From assembly GCA_937975765.1 (NCBI GenBank), contig CALJUR010000123.1:62001-126000 (forward strand): a stretch of DNA of 64,000 bases. Direction: 5' to 3'. The position numbers and the translations under genes were made by a program. This document shows, piece after piece, positions 41,526 to 50,392 of this stretch (its first letter is position 1; each line of letters opens with the position of its first letter). The DNA comes from an uncultured Myxococcales bacterium. Its GTDB lineage: Bacteria; Myxococcota_A; UBA9042; DTJE01. The notes under the pieces were generated by a model. The model made no database searches and had not been told where the DNA came from. It worked only from the letters and a program-made list of their open reading frames with translations.

Positions 41526-43190
41526 ATGCCACTCACGCCCCCCGACGACCCGCGCAGCGGCGCGCTGGAATCCCTGCAGCGGGCCCTGGACCTGCCCAAG
41601 GGCTTCGCGGCGATGACACCGACCGCACGGTTGCAGGCGCTGCTGGCCCTTCCCGACCCGGGAAGGGTTCTGCGGCGGTTGCGCCCGGACGAGTTCTACC
41701 AGGTCATCAACGGCATCGGCCTGGAGGATGCCCACGACCTCCTACCCTTCGGCACGCCGGCCCAGCGCAAGGCGTTCGTGGACATCGACGCCTGGTCGGG
41801 GTGGCGTTTCCGGCCGGCTCGCCTGGACCGCATCCTGGAGGTGGCCCGGGAGGTTTCCACCGACTTCGCCACGAAGCTGCTGGGCGAGCTGGACCCGGAA
41901 CTGATCGCGCTGCGGGTGGTCACCGCCACGACCGAGGTGCTGACCTCCGACGAGATCGAGGATCGCGGCCTTCCGGACGAAGGGGTGGCGACCAGCCCCG
42001 ACGGCGTCTTCTCGCTGGTCTGCGAGGACCCCGACGACGCCGACGTGATGCGCCGCTGGATGGATCTGATGTTCGCGCGGGACCTGGACGAGGCCCATCG
42101 CGTGCTGCACGCGCTTCGCCGCGACACCCGGTCGTCGCTGGAGGAGGACACGTTCCGTTTCCGCGACGCCCGGATGCAGGACCTGGGCTTCCCCGCGGCG
42201 GGAGACCGCTTCGACCTGTTCGAGCCGTTCGACCTGCCCGGCCTGCGGGACCGGCTGCGGGAGGGACGCGCCCCGGCCGCGCGGCCCCCGGCCTCGCCCC
42301 CGCTGGCCCTGGTGCTGGCCGGGTCGGGCGAGCGGCTGTTCGCATGGCACGCCCTGGACGCGCTGAAAGACAGCCCGCGCCTGGCCGGCTTCGTGTCGGA
42401 ACTGCTGTTCCTGGTCAACCGGGTCCTGGGCGCCCGGTCCGAGGACTGGTTCGAGGCCGACGAGTGGTCGGAGGCGGCGGCGCAGGCGCTGCGGTTCGTC
42501 TCGGTGGGGATCGAGCACCTGGCTGGCGGCGACCCGGGCGAGGCCGGCCGCGTGGCCGGGCTGGCGACCCCCGTCGAGTTGTTCCGGGCGGGAGTGGAGG
42601 TGATCCGGCCCGCCCACCTGCTGGCCCGGCGCGTCATCGCCGACATCGGGGGCACGGCCGGACTGCGGAGGTTCGAGGAGGCTGCCGCGACGACGGTGGA
42701 GGCGCTGGCGTCGTTCCCGCCCCAGGTGGCGGACGAGAAGCCGCCGCACCTGCCGCGGGACCCCCGCAGCACCGGCGAGGTTGCCCAGGCGTACCGCACC
42801 TGCCTGGAGGCCGAGGCGGTCGCGCGGTTCGCGATGCAGGCCCTGGGGTTCGACCCCCGTGCCGCGGCGCCGGGCACCGGGCCGACCTTCGCCGCGGTCG
42901 TCGCGACGGCCTGGGCGCACGGCGTGCTGCACGGCGCGCCGTCGCTGGTTCCCCTGACCGGGGACGACCTGCGGTCGCTGCGGGTCGCGGCCTTCGAGGA
43001 AGGAAGGATCCGTCCCGCCCTGCGCCGCCCGGCCGAGGCGGCCGCGGAGGGGCCGGTGCCCCAGGTCGCCGCCGCGGTGCGCGAGTTCCTGGGACGGGCC
43101 CTGGACCGCGTCGAGGAGTCGCTGGGCGGCGTGCCCGCGTCCTCGCCCGTGGACCCGCGGTTCGTCGGGGACTGCCTGATCGTGAGGTGA
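41526..43190 (+). CDS. DUF6178 family protein
   Basis: The 554-residue, all-soluble and helical protein matches the DUF6178 family by length and by its two characteristic segments (FYQVINGIGLEDAHDLLPFGTPAQRKAFVDIDAW and LARRVIADIGG). It has many acidic and Leu-rich helices and no signal or membrane segment. Families of this kind occur in deltaproteobacteria; the biochemical role is unknown. A TAGAGT box lies at 41473-41478, about 48 bases before the ATG. Confidence 0.75.
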   Translation: MPLTPPDDPRSGALESLQRALDLPKGFAAMTPTARLQALLALPDPGRVLRRLRPDEFYQVINGIGLEDAHDLLPFGTPAQRKAFVDIDAWSGWRFRPARLDRILEVAREVSTDFATKLLGELDPELIALRVVTATTEVLTSDEIEDRGLPDEGVATSPDGVFSLVCEDPDDADVMRRWMDLMFARDLDEAHRVLHALRRDTRSSLEEDTFRFRDARMQDLGFPAAGDRFDLFEPFDLPGLRDRLREGRAPAARPPASPPLALVLAGSGERLFAWHALDALKDSPRLAGFVSELLFLVNRVLGARSEDWFEADEWSEAAAQALRFVSVGIEHLAGGDPGEAGRVAGLATPVELFRAGVEVIRPAHLLARRVIADIGGTAGLRRFEEAAATTVEALASFPPQVADEKPPHLPRDPRSTGEVAQAYRTCLEAEAVARFAMQALGFDPRAAAPGTGPTFAAVVATAWAHGVLHGAPSLVPLTGDDLRSLRVAAFEEGRIRPALRRPAEAAAEGPVPQVAAAVREFLGRALDRVEESLGGVPASSPVDPRFVGDCLIVR

Positions 43191-43194
43191 GGAA

Positions 43195-43220
43195 GGCGGG
43201 GGGCAGGGCCCCCGCCCTGC
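43195..43220. repeat. GC-rich palindromic intergenic element, copy 2
   Basis: This copy differs from copies 1 and 3 in two bases (CAGGG and CTGC). It lies between the convergent DUF6178 and anti-sigma genes, five bases after the stop of the former. Confidence 0.65.
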
Positions 43221-43260
43221 ACGCCGGCCGGCGCCAACCTTCGCAGCGGGCTCGGGGATT

Positions 43261-43986
43261 CTACCGGCTCCAGGCCGCGGGGACGATCCGGGACACCTCG
43301 CCTTCGGGCAGGTCGCCCACCAGCGTCTGCACCAGGCCCTGGTCCGGGTAGGTCGCCACCGTGTAGCCGTCCCGGTGGTCCAGCCTCGGCGACACCTCCC
43401 CGGACCCGGTCGGGGGAGGGTACTGGGCCACGGTGAACCGCCGTCCCCCGGCGTCGTACTGGTACAGGACCGCCGGGATGCCGTTCAGGCGCGTCACGCG
43501 GGCGCCCACCAGCCTCAGGCCCTCCCGCTCCTGCAGGGGCAGCCGGTACGAGAACGGCGCGTTCGCCTTCAGGAAGGTGTCGACCTGCTGGCGGTCCCCC
43601 GACACCTCCGGCCCGGACGCCGCCACGTGGGCCGCCACCGCGCCCGCCACCGGGTCCGGCGCCTTCGGGTACGTGGCGACCACCGCGTACCCCAGCACCG
43701 CCACGCTGGCCACGGCGGCCGCGTAGGCCAGAGGCATCCCCCACGACGCCCGCGCGAACCGGCGCCGCGACTCCAGGTGCTCCCGGACCTGCCGGTGCAG
43801 GCTGCCCGGCGCGCGCACCGACAGCAACTGCTGCCGCAGCACCGCCCGGAACCTCGCCTCGCCCTGGACCAGCCTGCGGCAGGCCTCGCAGCCACGCACG
43901 TGGGTCTCGATCTCTCCCCTCTCCTCGGCGGCCAGTTCGCCGTCCAGGTAGAGGTCCAGGTAGCGCGCCAGCGTGTTACAGTCCAT
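43261..43986 (-). CDS. Anti-sigma factor with zinc-finger domain and membrane anchor
   Basis: The 241-residue protein begins with the ZAS/zf-HC2 motif (ARYLDLYLDGELAAEERGEIETHVRGCEACRRLV), where HxxxCxxC is complete. A single helix (PLAYAAAVASVAVLGYAVVATY) near residues 84-105 crosses the inner membrane. A periplasmic strand-rich domain of about 130 residues follows, with TRLNGIPAVLYQYDAGG. It should hold the sigma factor encoded immediately upstream inactive until a signal releases it. The start overlaps the sigma gene end by 11 bases. Confidence 0.92.
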   Translation of the reverse strand: MDCNTLARYLDLYLDGELAAEERGEIETHVRGCEACRRLVQGEARFRAVLRQQLLSVRAPGSLHRQVREHLESRRRFARASWGMPLAYAAAVASVAVLGYAVVATYPKAPDPVAGAVAAHVAASGPEVSGDRQQVDTFLKANAPFSYRLPLQEREGLRLVGARVTRLNGIPAVLYQYDAGGRRFTVAQYPPPTGSGEVSPRLDHRDGYTVATYPDQGLVQTLVGDLPEGEVSRIVPAAWSR

Positions 43987-44626
43987 GGTTCGCCCCCCCG
44001 GCGATCCGTTCCCCGAACAGCGGCACCACCTCGCCGCCCGCCTCCACGCCCCCGCCCGGCTCCTCGATGCCCAGCGTCCTCGACAGGCGCCGCCGCATCA
44101 GCCGCCTCCCGCGGTACAGGCGCGACATCACGGTGCCGATGGGCGTGCCCATCACGTCCGCGATCTCCTTGTAGGACAGCCCCTCGACGTCCGACAGTTC
44201 CACCGCCTGCCGGAAATCCGGGGGCAGCGCCGCCAGCGCCGCCTGGATCTCGTCCCGGGTCGCCCGCAGCAGCGAGGCCTCGTCGGGGCTCCGGTAGAAC
44301 GAGCGGTCGTCCCAGCCCGCCAGAGCGGCGTCCTGGATCGACTCCATCGCGTCGTCCGCCATCACCTCCCGCGACCCGCCCCGCAGCCGGTTGATCCAGG
44401 TGTTCCGCAGGATCCGGAACAGCCACGCCTTGCAGTTCGTGCCTTCCTGGTAGGTGTCGAAGGAGCGCAGTGCCTTCAGGAACGTCTCCTGCACCAGGTC
44501 GTCGGCCTCGACCGCGTCGCGCGTCATCGACAGCGCGAACCGGTAGGCCGCGTCCAGGTGCGGCATCGCCTCGATCTCGAAGCGGTTCCGCTGCCTCGCT
44601 CGACGTCCGAACGACCAGGTTCCCAT
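43976..44626 (-). CDS. ECF-type sigma factor
   Basis: The 216-residue protein has sigma region 2 (AMPHLDAAYRFALSMTRDAVEADDLVQETFLKALR, FDTYQEGTNCKAWLFRILRNTW) and region 4 (ALPPDFRQAVELSDVEGLSYKEIADVMGTPIGTVMSRLYRGR). Domains are normal for the family. A 40-residue C-terminal tail follows region 4. It is co-transcribed with its anti-sigma factor. Upstream, GGAATAAT and CGTTCT about 17 bases apart could be its own autoregulated promoter. Confidence 0.93.
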   Translation of the reverse strand: MGTWSFGRRARQRNRFEIEAMPHLDAAYRFALSMTRDAVEADDLVQETFLKALRSFDTYQEGTNCKAWLFRILRNTWINRLRGGSREVMADDAMESIQDAALAGWDDRSFYRSPDEASLLRATRDEIQAALAALPPDFRQAVELSDVEGLSYKEIADVMGTPIGTVMSRLYRGRRLMRRRLSRTLGIEEPGGGVEAGGEVVPLFGERIAGGANHGL

Positions 44627-44659
44627 CGTGGCCTCCCTCCGGGCGCGTTCAGAACGGGG

Positions 44660-44689
44660 CCGCCCCGGGGATTATTCCTGGCAATCCAG
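44660..44689 (-). promoter_or_regulatory. Possible ECF-type autoregulatory promoter
   Basis: On the minus strand GGAATAAT begins near 44681 and CGTTCT follows near 44653, in front of the sigma factor ATG at 44626. A GGAA at -35 and a CGT at -10 are common for ECF sigma factors. Only the pattern supports this. Confidence 0.25.
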
Positions 44690-44737
44690 GAGGTGCGATG
44701 CAAGGCCCGGGAGGACGCGCCGGCACGCGACCGGACG

Positions 44738-46288
44738 CTAGATGCAGATGCAGGGGCAGGACGGCAGGTTCACGATCGGGATCAGCACGCACTTCGGGGC
44801 CAGGCACGCCGTCTTCCCGGGCGGCGGGACGCAGGTGACCGACTGCGAATCGCACCAGTCGCCGGGTCCGATGCAGGCGCCACCCGAGCAGGTGTCGTTG
44901 ATCGTGCAGCCGTTGCCGTCGTCGCACGGGATGCCGTCGTTGTTGGTCGCCACGCACAGGCCGGTCGCCGGGTCGCACCGCTCGTTGGTCGTGCAGGTGT
45001 TCTCGTCGGCGCAGTCCTTCTGCGGGCCGCCGCGGCAAATGCCCGACTGGCACGAGTCGTTGACGGTGCAGGGATTGTCGTCCTCGCACGGCGACGTGTT
45101 GTTCAGGTGGATGCAGCCGCCCGAGCCCGTGTCGCAGCCGTCGTCGGTGCACGGGTTCTGGTCGTCGCAGTTGCGCTGGGAGCCGCCGACGCACTGGCCG
45201 GTCGCGTCGCAGTGGTCGTTGACGGTGCAGGGGTTCAGGTCATCGCACGGCCCCTGGAAGCTCTCGAAGACGCACAGGCCCGAGCCCGAGTCGCAGATGT
45301 CCTTCGTGCAGGGGTTGCCGTCGTAGCACAGCCCCTCGTCCGTCTGGCCGTCGCAGTTGTCGTCCATGCCGTTGCAGGACTCGGCCACCGCCGTGCGGGC
45401 GTCGCAGTTCGCCACGCCGCCGTTGATGCAGTCGCCGACGCCGGTGCAGGTGCCGAACTCGTTGGACTTCGTGCAGGGGAACTTGCCCTGCAGTTCGTCC
45501 GTCTGGCCGTTGCAGTCGTCGTCGATCCCGTTGCAGTCCTCCTTGCGGGGCGTCCGGGCGTCGCAGTCCGACAGGCCCGTCTTGCGGCAGGCGCGGACGC
45601 CCTTGCAGATCCCGGCCTCGTTCGCGACGAAGCACTCGGTCTGCAGGCCCAGCGCCACCGCGCGCGCCGTGCACTGGCACTCGCCGTCGCTCTCGGGGAC
45701 GCACTGGCGCGCCACGCCGCCGGCGCCGTCCGGGGTGTCCTCGCAGACGTAGCCGGTCGGGCAGTGGTCGGACCCGGTGCAGTCGGCGCCGCAGAACTTG
45801 CCGGCGGTGCCCCGGTCGATGCACAGGGCCGTGCCGCCGGTGAGGTCGGCGTTGCAGTCCTTCGTCACCGCGCAGGGGTTGCACAGGTTCAGGAACAGCG
45901 GCACGCAGACCGAGATGGGCTCGCCCGTGACCGACAGGTTCTTGCAGGTCCAGTCGTCGGGGCAGTTCTCGACGCAGGTCTTCGTGCAGATCTGGCCCTG
46001 CGGCGACACCAGGCAGAAGCCCGAGATGCACTGCGCGTTGTCGGTGCAGGGATAGCCGAACTCGCCGGGCAGCGGCGGGACGTCCTCTTCCGTCACCTCC
46101 GCCTCCTCGGCCAGTTCGCGGGCGACCTCCTCGACGGCCTCCGCGTCGGCGACCACGCCCGGGTCCTCCTGGACCTCGGTCGAGATCCCCGGGTCGATCG
46201 GGGTCACGTCACCGGTCTTCGTCTCGTCGCCGCCGCACGCGGCCAGCACGAACAGCGCACAACACGTCCAGCGCAATGTCCTTTGCAT
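44738..46288 (-). CDS. Cys-rich lipoprotein with MopE-like metal-binding motifs
   Basis: The 516-residue product has a lipoprotein signal (RWTCCALFVLAAC), an acidic linker, and about 80 Cys in short disulfide-bonded repeats. Two MopE-type putative metal-binding motifs are visible (CNGIDDDCNGQTDE and CNGMDDNCDGQTDE). A second repeat type reads NPCTVNDxC or NPCTxDxC (about six copies). It ends CLAPKCVLIPIVNLPSCPCICI. It is probably a surface-exposed or outer-membrane protein, possibly binding calcium or copper as in MopE. The role is unknown. Confidence 0.85.
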   Translation of the reverse strand: MQRTLRWTCCALFVLAACGGDETKTGDVTPIDPGISTEVQEDPGVVADAEAVEEVARELAEEAEVTEEDVPPLPGEFGYPCTDNAQCISGFCLVSPQGQICTKTCVENCPDDWTCKNLSVTGEPISVCVPLFLNLCNPCAVTKDCNADLTGGTALCIDRGTAGKFCGADCTGSDHCPTGYVCEDTPDGAGGVARQCVPESDGECQCTARAVALGLQTECFVANEAGICKGVRACRKTGLSDCDARTPRKEDCNGIDDDCNGQTDELQGKFPCTKSNEFGTCTGVGDCINGGVANCDARTAVAESCNGMDDNCDGQTDEGLCYDGNPCTKDICDSGSGLCVFESFQGPCDDLNPCTVNDHCDATGQCVGGSQRNCDDQNPCTDDGCDTGSGGCIHLNNTSPCEDDNPCTVNDSCQSGICRGGPQKDCADENTCTTNERCDPATGLCVATNNDGIPCDDGNGCTINDTCSGGACIGPGDWCDSQSVTCVPPPGKTACLAPKCVLIPIVNLPSCPCICI

Positions 46289-46312
46289 CGTGTTTCCTCC
46301 GGCGTCCGCGAA

Positions 46313-46341
46313 TTTATACACAATTGCGAAGGCAAGGGCAA
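46313..46341 (-). promoter_or_regulatory. Promoter of the MopE-like lipoprotein gene
   Basis: On the minus strand TTGCCC (46341-46336) and TATAAA (46318-46313) are exactly 17 bases apart. The AT-rich -10 stands out in GC-rich surroundings. The ATG is at 46288, behind GGAGG. Confidence 0.65.
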
Positions 46342-46398
46342 TGAGGGCATTCCGGAACCGATCCCGGGAACGGCAGGGCTTCCCGGGGCGACGCGGGG

Positions 46399-46980
46399 CT
46401 ACGCGGCCTTCAGGCGGTTCTCCACCGCGGCCCAGTCGACGTTCTTCCAGAACGCCTGAACGTAGTCGGCACGCTTGAGGCCGTAGTCCGTCAGGAAGGC
46501 GTGCTCGAACACGTCCATCACCAGGATCGGCGTCGCGCCGGCGGCGTGGCCCGCGTCGTGCTCGTTGATCCACAGGTTGAACAGGTGGCCGGTCGCCGTG
46601 TCCTGGTACAGCACCACCCAGCCGATGCCCCGCATCGTGCCGATGGCGGTGAACTCCTTCTGCCAGTCCTCGAATGATCCCCAGGCCTGGGCGACCTGTC
46701 TGGCGAACCCGGAACCCGGCCCGCCCTTGCCCGCGCCGCCCAGGTTCTCGAAGTAGTACTCGTGCAGCCGCATCCCGTTCCACTCCCAACCGAAGCGGCG
46801 GCGCAGCTCGGCGTACTCGGGGCCGGTCTTCCCCTCCTTCAGCAGGCCGGACAGCATCTCGGCCACCTTGTTCGTGTTGGCGACGTAACCCTGGTACAGC
46901 GTGAAATGGTTCTTCAACAGCGTGTCCGAGAAGCCTTCCATCCCGAACAGGGTCTCGAAACTGCGAGCGGTGTACTGCAT
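46399..46980 (-). CDS. Fe/Mn superoxide dismutase
   Basis: The 193-residue enzyme shows the family's metal ligands: His25 in LLKNHFTLYQ, the second His in MRLHEYYFENLGG, and the Asp and His in ILVMDVFEHAFLTDYG. It converts superoxide to peroxide and oxygen in the cytoplasm. The start at 46980 follows GGAGGGG by seven bases. It follows a microcompartment shell gene and an orphan nuoB on the same strand, with a 141-base gap, and may be in that transcript. Confidence 0.9.
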   Translation of the reverse strand: MQYTARSFETLFGMEGFSDTLLKNHFTLYQGYVANTNKVAEMLSGLLKEGKTGPEYAELRRRFGWEWNGMRLHEYYFENLGGAGKGGPGSGFARQVAQAWGSFEDWQKEFTAIGTMRGIGWVVLYQDTATGHLFNLWINEHDAGHAAGATPILVMDVFEHAFLTDYGLKRADYVQAFWKNVDWAAVENRLKAA

Positions 46981-47121
46981 GGCGGGTCCCCTCCGTGGTT
47001 CGACTTGCCGGCGCCGCCTTTCCGGGGGCGCTTCCGAATCGTGGGATGCCATGGCCGCCGACGCAAGGGGGGGAACCGGAGCGGCACGGTCTGGACTGGG
47101 TTTTCCGGTCCGAAGCGGCGG

Positions 47122-47769
47122 CTAGTAGACCAGGGACTTCCCGGGGTTCGTGCGCCCCTCGATGCCCTTCAGGGTCTTCTCGATCGCGGCGGCCGCCTCG
47201 CGGATGTTGTCCTCGGGCCCGCCCAGGTAGACGCGCCCGAACGCGCCGAAGGTCTCGACCTCCAGCAGGTTGATCGGCGCCGCCTTCTCGGCCTCGTTGG
47301 CCGCGATGGCCGCGTAGGCCGCCGGGTGGACCTCGAGGATGTACAGCGTCTCGTTCTCCAGCAGGAACTGGCCGTGCCGCATCCGGTTGATCAGGTGCGT
47401 CTGGTAGTTGTCCATGCCGGTGATCATCTGGTGGGACACGATGCGCGGGGTCAGGCGATCCTTCTCCTGCATCTTCAGGTGGTCCAGGATCGCCCGGCCG
47501 GCCTCCTGCACCTGGCCCTGGTCGTCGTGGTGGACCTCGATCATCCCGTAGGCCCGCTCGATGACCTGCATGCCGGGGATCACGCCGGTCCGCTTCAGCG
47601 CCGCGTCCAGCAGGGTGTTGACCTGCAGGGCGGGCTCGATCTCCACGAACAGCGCCGCCTGGCCCTCCAGGGGCAGGAAGCCGCGGGACACCGTGGCGAT
47701 GAACGACGCCAACTGGGGCTGCAGGTTGTCGATGTACGAGTAGGTGCGCAACTCGATCGCCTGGGGCAT
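47122..47769 (-). CDS. Tandem BMC-domain shell protein (BMC-T, T3-like)
   Basis: The 215-residue protein contains two BMC folds fused in tandem, so it would form trimers that fill a hexamer site. Characteristic segments are ELRTYSYIDNLQPQLASFI, QVIERAYGMIEVHHDD, ILEVHPAAYAAIAANEAEKAA and TFGAFGRVYLGG. From memory it resembles Haliangium BMC-T3 more than T2. It is a clear paralogue of the shell protein at 56705-57316. Stacked double trimers of this type can gate passage of larger cofactors. It follows nuoB by 25 bases. Confidence 0.92.
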   Translation of the reverse strand: MPQAIELRTYSYIDNLQPQLASFIATVSRGFLPLEGQAALFVEIEPALQVNTLLDAALKRTGVIPGMQVIERAYGMIEVHHDDQGQVQEAGRAILDHLKMQEKDRLTPRIVSHQMITGMDNYQTHLINRMRHGQFLLENETLYILEVHPAAYAAIAANEAEKAAPINLLEVETFGAFGRVYLGGPEDNIREAAAAIEKTLKGIEGRTNPGKSLVY

Positions 47770-47794
47770 TCGGGTTCCTCCGTCGCCGCTTCCG

Positions 47795-48274
47795 TCAGCG
47801 GATCATCAGCGGCCCCTTCTGGACCTTCTCCATCAGCATCATCAGCCCGTCCATGATCTGCTCGGGCCGCGGGGGGCAGCCGGGGATGTACACGTCCACC
47901 GGGATCACGTGGTCGATGCCCGGCACCGCCGCGTAGTTGTCGTAGAAGCCGCCGCTGGAGGCGCAGACCCCGAACGAGATCACCCACTTGGGTTCGCACA
48001 TCTGCTCGTACACGCGCTTCAGCGTGGGGGCGTTCTTGTGGCTGATGGTGCCCACCACCCACAGCAGGTCGCTCTGGCGCGGCGAGAAGCGAGGCACCTC
48101 GGCCCCGAAGCGGCTGATGTCGAAGTGGCCGGCGTTGACGGACATGTACTCCATGCCGCAGCACGCCGTCACGAACGGGTACTGGAACAGGGAGTACTTC
48201 CGTCCCCAGTTGACGGCGGCCCGCAGGGTGGAGGTGAAGAAGCCTTCCTGGAGCGTGTCGGCCGCATCCGTCAT
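47795..48274 (-). CDS. nuoB: Orphan NADH-quinone oxidoreductase subunit B
   Basis: The 159-residue protein has all four cluster ligands of NuoB: Cys38 and Cys39 (TACCGMEYM), Cys104 (FGVCASSGGF) and Cys133 (IPGCPPRP). It should hold the N2 iron-sulfur cluster of complex I, which passes electrons to quinone. No other complex I genes are near. It lies at the head of an apparent operon with a shell protein and superoxide dismutase, an unusual setting. Confidence 0.88.
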   Translation of the reverse strand: MTDAADTLQEGFFTSTLRAAVNWGRKYSLFQYPFVTACCGMEYMSVNAGHFDISRFGAEVPRFSPRQSDLLWVVGTISHKNAPTLKRVYEQMCEPKWVISFGVCASSGGFYDNYAAVPGIDHVIPVDVYIPGCPPRPEQIMDGLMMLMEKVQKGPLMIR

Positions 48275-48326
48275 GACCGCGAACCTCGCCCGGGATTCCC
48301 GCGACCGAACGCGGCGCGAGACGGGG

Positions 48327-48356
48327 ACATTATCGGGCAGGGATGGGGATTGTCAA
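48327..48356 (-). promoter_or_regulatory. Promoter of the nuoB - BMC-T operon
   Basis: On the minus strand a perfect TTGACA (48356-48351) is followed after 16 bases by GATAAT (48334-48329), or after 18 by TAATGT (48332-48327). The nuoB start at 48274 lies about 45 bases downstream of the expected start point. This is one of the best promoters in the window. Confidence 0.7.
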
Positions 48357-48408
48357 CGAGACGGGCCGTCGTCCCCGGGGGCGATTTCCACTGCGGGCAT
48401 CAATCCCC

Positions 48409-48414
48409 TATACT
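48409..48414 (+). promoter_or_regulatory. -10 box of the lipoprotein gene at 48441
   Basis: TATACT lies 27 bases before the ATG at 48441. A plausible -35 (TTCCAC at 48386-48391) is 17 bases upstream. GGGAGG at 48433 follows just before the ATG. Confidence 0.45.
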
Positions 48415-48440
48415 ATGGCCGGCGCCCTTGGCGGGAGGAC

Positions 48441-50360
48441 ATGGTGACCCGGATCTCGCGGCACGGCCTGTGGACCCTTCTGTTCCTGACCGTCCTCCCG
48501 CTGGCCTGCGGGGGCGGCTCGGGTCCGAAGCCCGTGGACCTGAACTACCCGAAGGACCTGCCGGTCACCGAGGTCGACGCCGTCGAGGACATGCAGGGCG
48601 AGTCCACGCGCGACAATCCCCTCCCGGAGAGCATCGTCCAGGACCACCAGTACGAGATCCTGCTGCTGCTGGACACCTCCGAGGCGATCGAGATCCTGCC
48701 CAACAAGGATCTGAAGGTCCGCGCGAAGGTGTGGGACCGCACGGCCAGCCTCCCCGGCGCCGGCATCCCGGTCCTGTTCGACATCGTCGAGGTGAAGACC
48801 CTGCAGGGCGACCCGGTCGGCGACTACGACGGGTCGTTCTCGTCCGGAATGGTGGACGCCAACGAGGAGGGCCTGGTCGACAGCGTCTTCCGTGCCGGCG
48901 AGTCGTGCGACCTGGTCTACACGCTGCAACTGTCCCTGGCGGAAGGCGAGGCCCAGCCCGTCGCCTTCGACGTCACCGTCCGATGCGTGGCCTGCGGCTG
49001 CGCGAACCTGTCGTTCACGGTCGAGGGCGGGCTCAACAAGAACGACCTGCGCGACGTCAACGTGTACGTGCTGCCCGAGGACTACCACTGCACGGACCTG
49101 ACCGGCGTCTACGGCGTGCCGGAGGAAGTGGTCCTCTACGAGCGCAACGTCGCGTCGGTGGACAGCCAGGCCACCTTCGAGTGCATCCCGGCCGACACCT
49201 GGTACACCGTCTACGCCGAGGGCCACCGGGCGGGATCGCCCTGCGTCGTAACCACCGGTTGCAACGACAGCGTCTTCCTGCAGCCCGAGGTCTGCCGGGA
49301 CTACACCGTCAAGATGTACCTGGCCACGATGAACCCGGCCGGCCAGTACGACTGCATCGACCACTTCGACTTCTCGAACATGGTCAAGCAGTGCGCCGGC
49401 GGCGACACCACCATCATCCAGTGCGCCACGGGCGCCACCGGCGACCTCGGCCGGACGGTCTGCTGCGTCCTGTCCGAGATGATCAAGTTCTTCGAGACCC
49501 CGGGCCTGACCATCATCGAGACGATCCAGGACCTGGCCAGCCAGTGGATCGGCAGCCTGATCGTCGACACCCTCTTCAACCTGTTCAAGGACGCGGTGGC
49601 GAACGTCCTGACGCAGTGGCTGCTGAACAACTCGCCGGCGTTCATCCAGGACTTCTTCAAGATCGGCGGCGACATGATGGGCGCCATCACCAACCTGGAG
49701 ATGATGTCCGACCTGACCCTGAAGAAGCTGAACAACGACCTGACCGTCCGGGGCGACCAGTACTGGCACGGGCTGGCGCTGTACTGGAAGTTCGGCTGCG
49801 ACCCGCACGCGCCGGACTACGAGCAGTGCGGTCGCATCCCCCTGGATCTGGAGTCGCTGGACGACCCGCTGTTCCCGACGGACCTGCTGGGAGGCAATTT
49901 CACGGCGAACATCGTCCCGTTCGACTCGTTCGTGGTGAACCTGCACTCGATCAAGCTGAACTACGGCAAGCTGGTCCTGTACGTGCTGAACGAGATCATC
50001 ATCAAGGGGATCACCGGCGGGAAGGCCCATACGCTGCTGGAGGTCGCGCACCTGTGGATCGACTGCAAGAGCGTTTCGCAGGGCATCCTGGGCCAGATCG
50101 CCGAGTGGTTCGGCGGCAGCCAGGGGGACATCGAGGGCATCTGCAACACCGCGGTGGACTTCCTGTTCGGGTTCGTGAACACGTTCGTCAACGCCCTGTC
50201 GCTGGACACCGAGATGTCGATCTCGGGGACGGCCAAGCTGGTGGACGACGACTGCGACATGAAGACGGATTTCATCACCCGCGGCAAGAACAACGGGTAC
50301 ATCCAGGGGACGTCGTCGCAGGCTGCGGTGACGGGCACCTTCGAATGCGAGCACCAGTGA
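48441..50360 (+). CDS. Large lipoprotein with Cys-rich N-terminal half, unknown function
   Basis: The 639-residue product has a lipoprotein signal (LLFLTVLPLACGGG). The first half has a strand-rich, Big-like region (IPVLFDIVEVKTLQGDPVGDYDG; RAGESCDLVYTLQLSLAEGE) and a Cys-containing region (RCVACGCANLSFTVEGG). The second half is helical and contains hydrophobic amphipathic segments (EMIKFFETPGLTIIETIQDLASQWIG, LIVDTLFNLFKDAVANVLTQWL). This suggests a lipid-interacting envelope protein. No family is recognised. The next gene overlaps or closely follows the stop. Confidence 0.72.
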   Translation: MVTRISRHGLWTLLFLTVLPLACGGGSGPKPVDLNYPKDLPVTEVDAVEDMQGESTRDNPLPESIVQDHQYEILLLLDTSEAIEILPNKDLKVRAKVWDRTASLPGAGIPVLFDIVEVKTLQGDPVGDYDGSFSSGMVDANEEGLVDSVFRAGESCDLVYTLQLSLAEGEAQPVAFDVTVRCVACGCANLSFTVEGGLNKNDLRDVNVYVLPEDYHCTDLTGVYGVPEEVVLYERNVASVDSQATFECIPADTWYTVYAEGHRAGSPCVVTTGCNDSVFLQPEVCRDYTVKMYLATMNPAGQYDCIDHFDFSNMVKQCAGGDTTIIQCATGATGDLGRTVCCVLSEMIKFFETPGLTIIETIQDLASQWIGSLIVDTLFNLFKDAVANVLTQWLLNNSPAFIQDFFKIGGDMMGAITNLEMMSDLTLKKLNNDLTVRGDQYWHGLALYWKFGCDPHAPDYEQCGRIPLDLESLDDPLFPTDLLGGNFTANIVPFDSFVVNLHSIKLNYGKLVLYVLNEIIIKGITGGKAHTLLEVAHLWIDCKSVSQGILGQIAEWFGGSQGDIEGICNTAVDFLFGFVNTFVNALSLDTEMSISGTAKLVDDDCDMKTDFITRGKNNGYIQGTSSQAAVTGTFECEHQ

Positions 50361-50392
50361 CGGCGGCAGCGACGACGAGGCGGGTCAAGACG

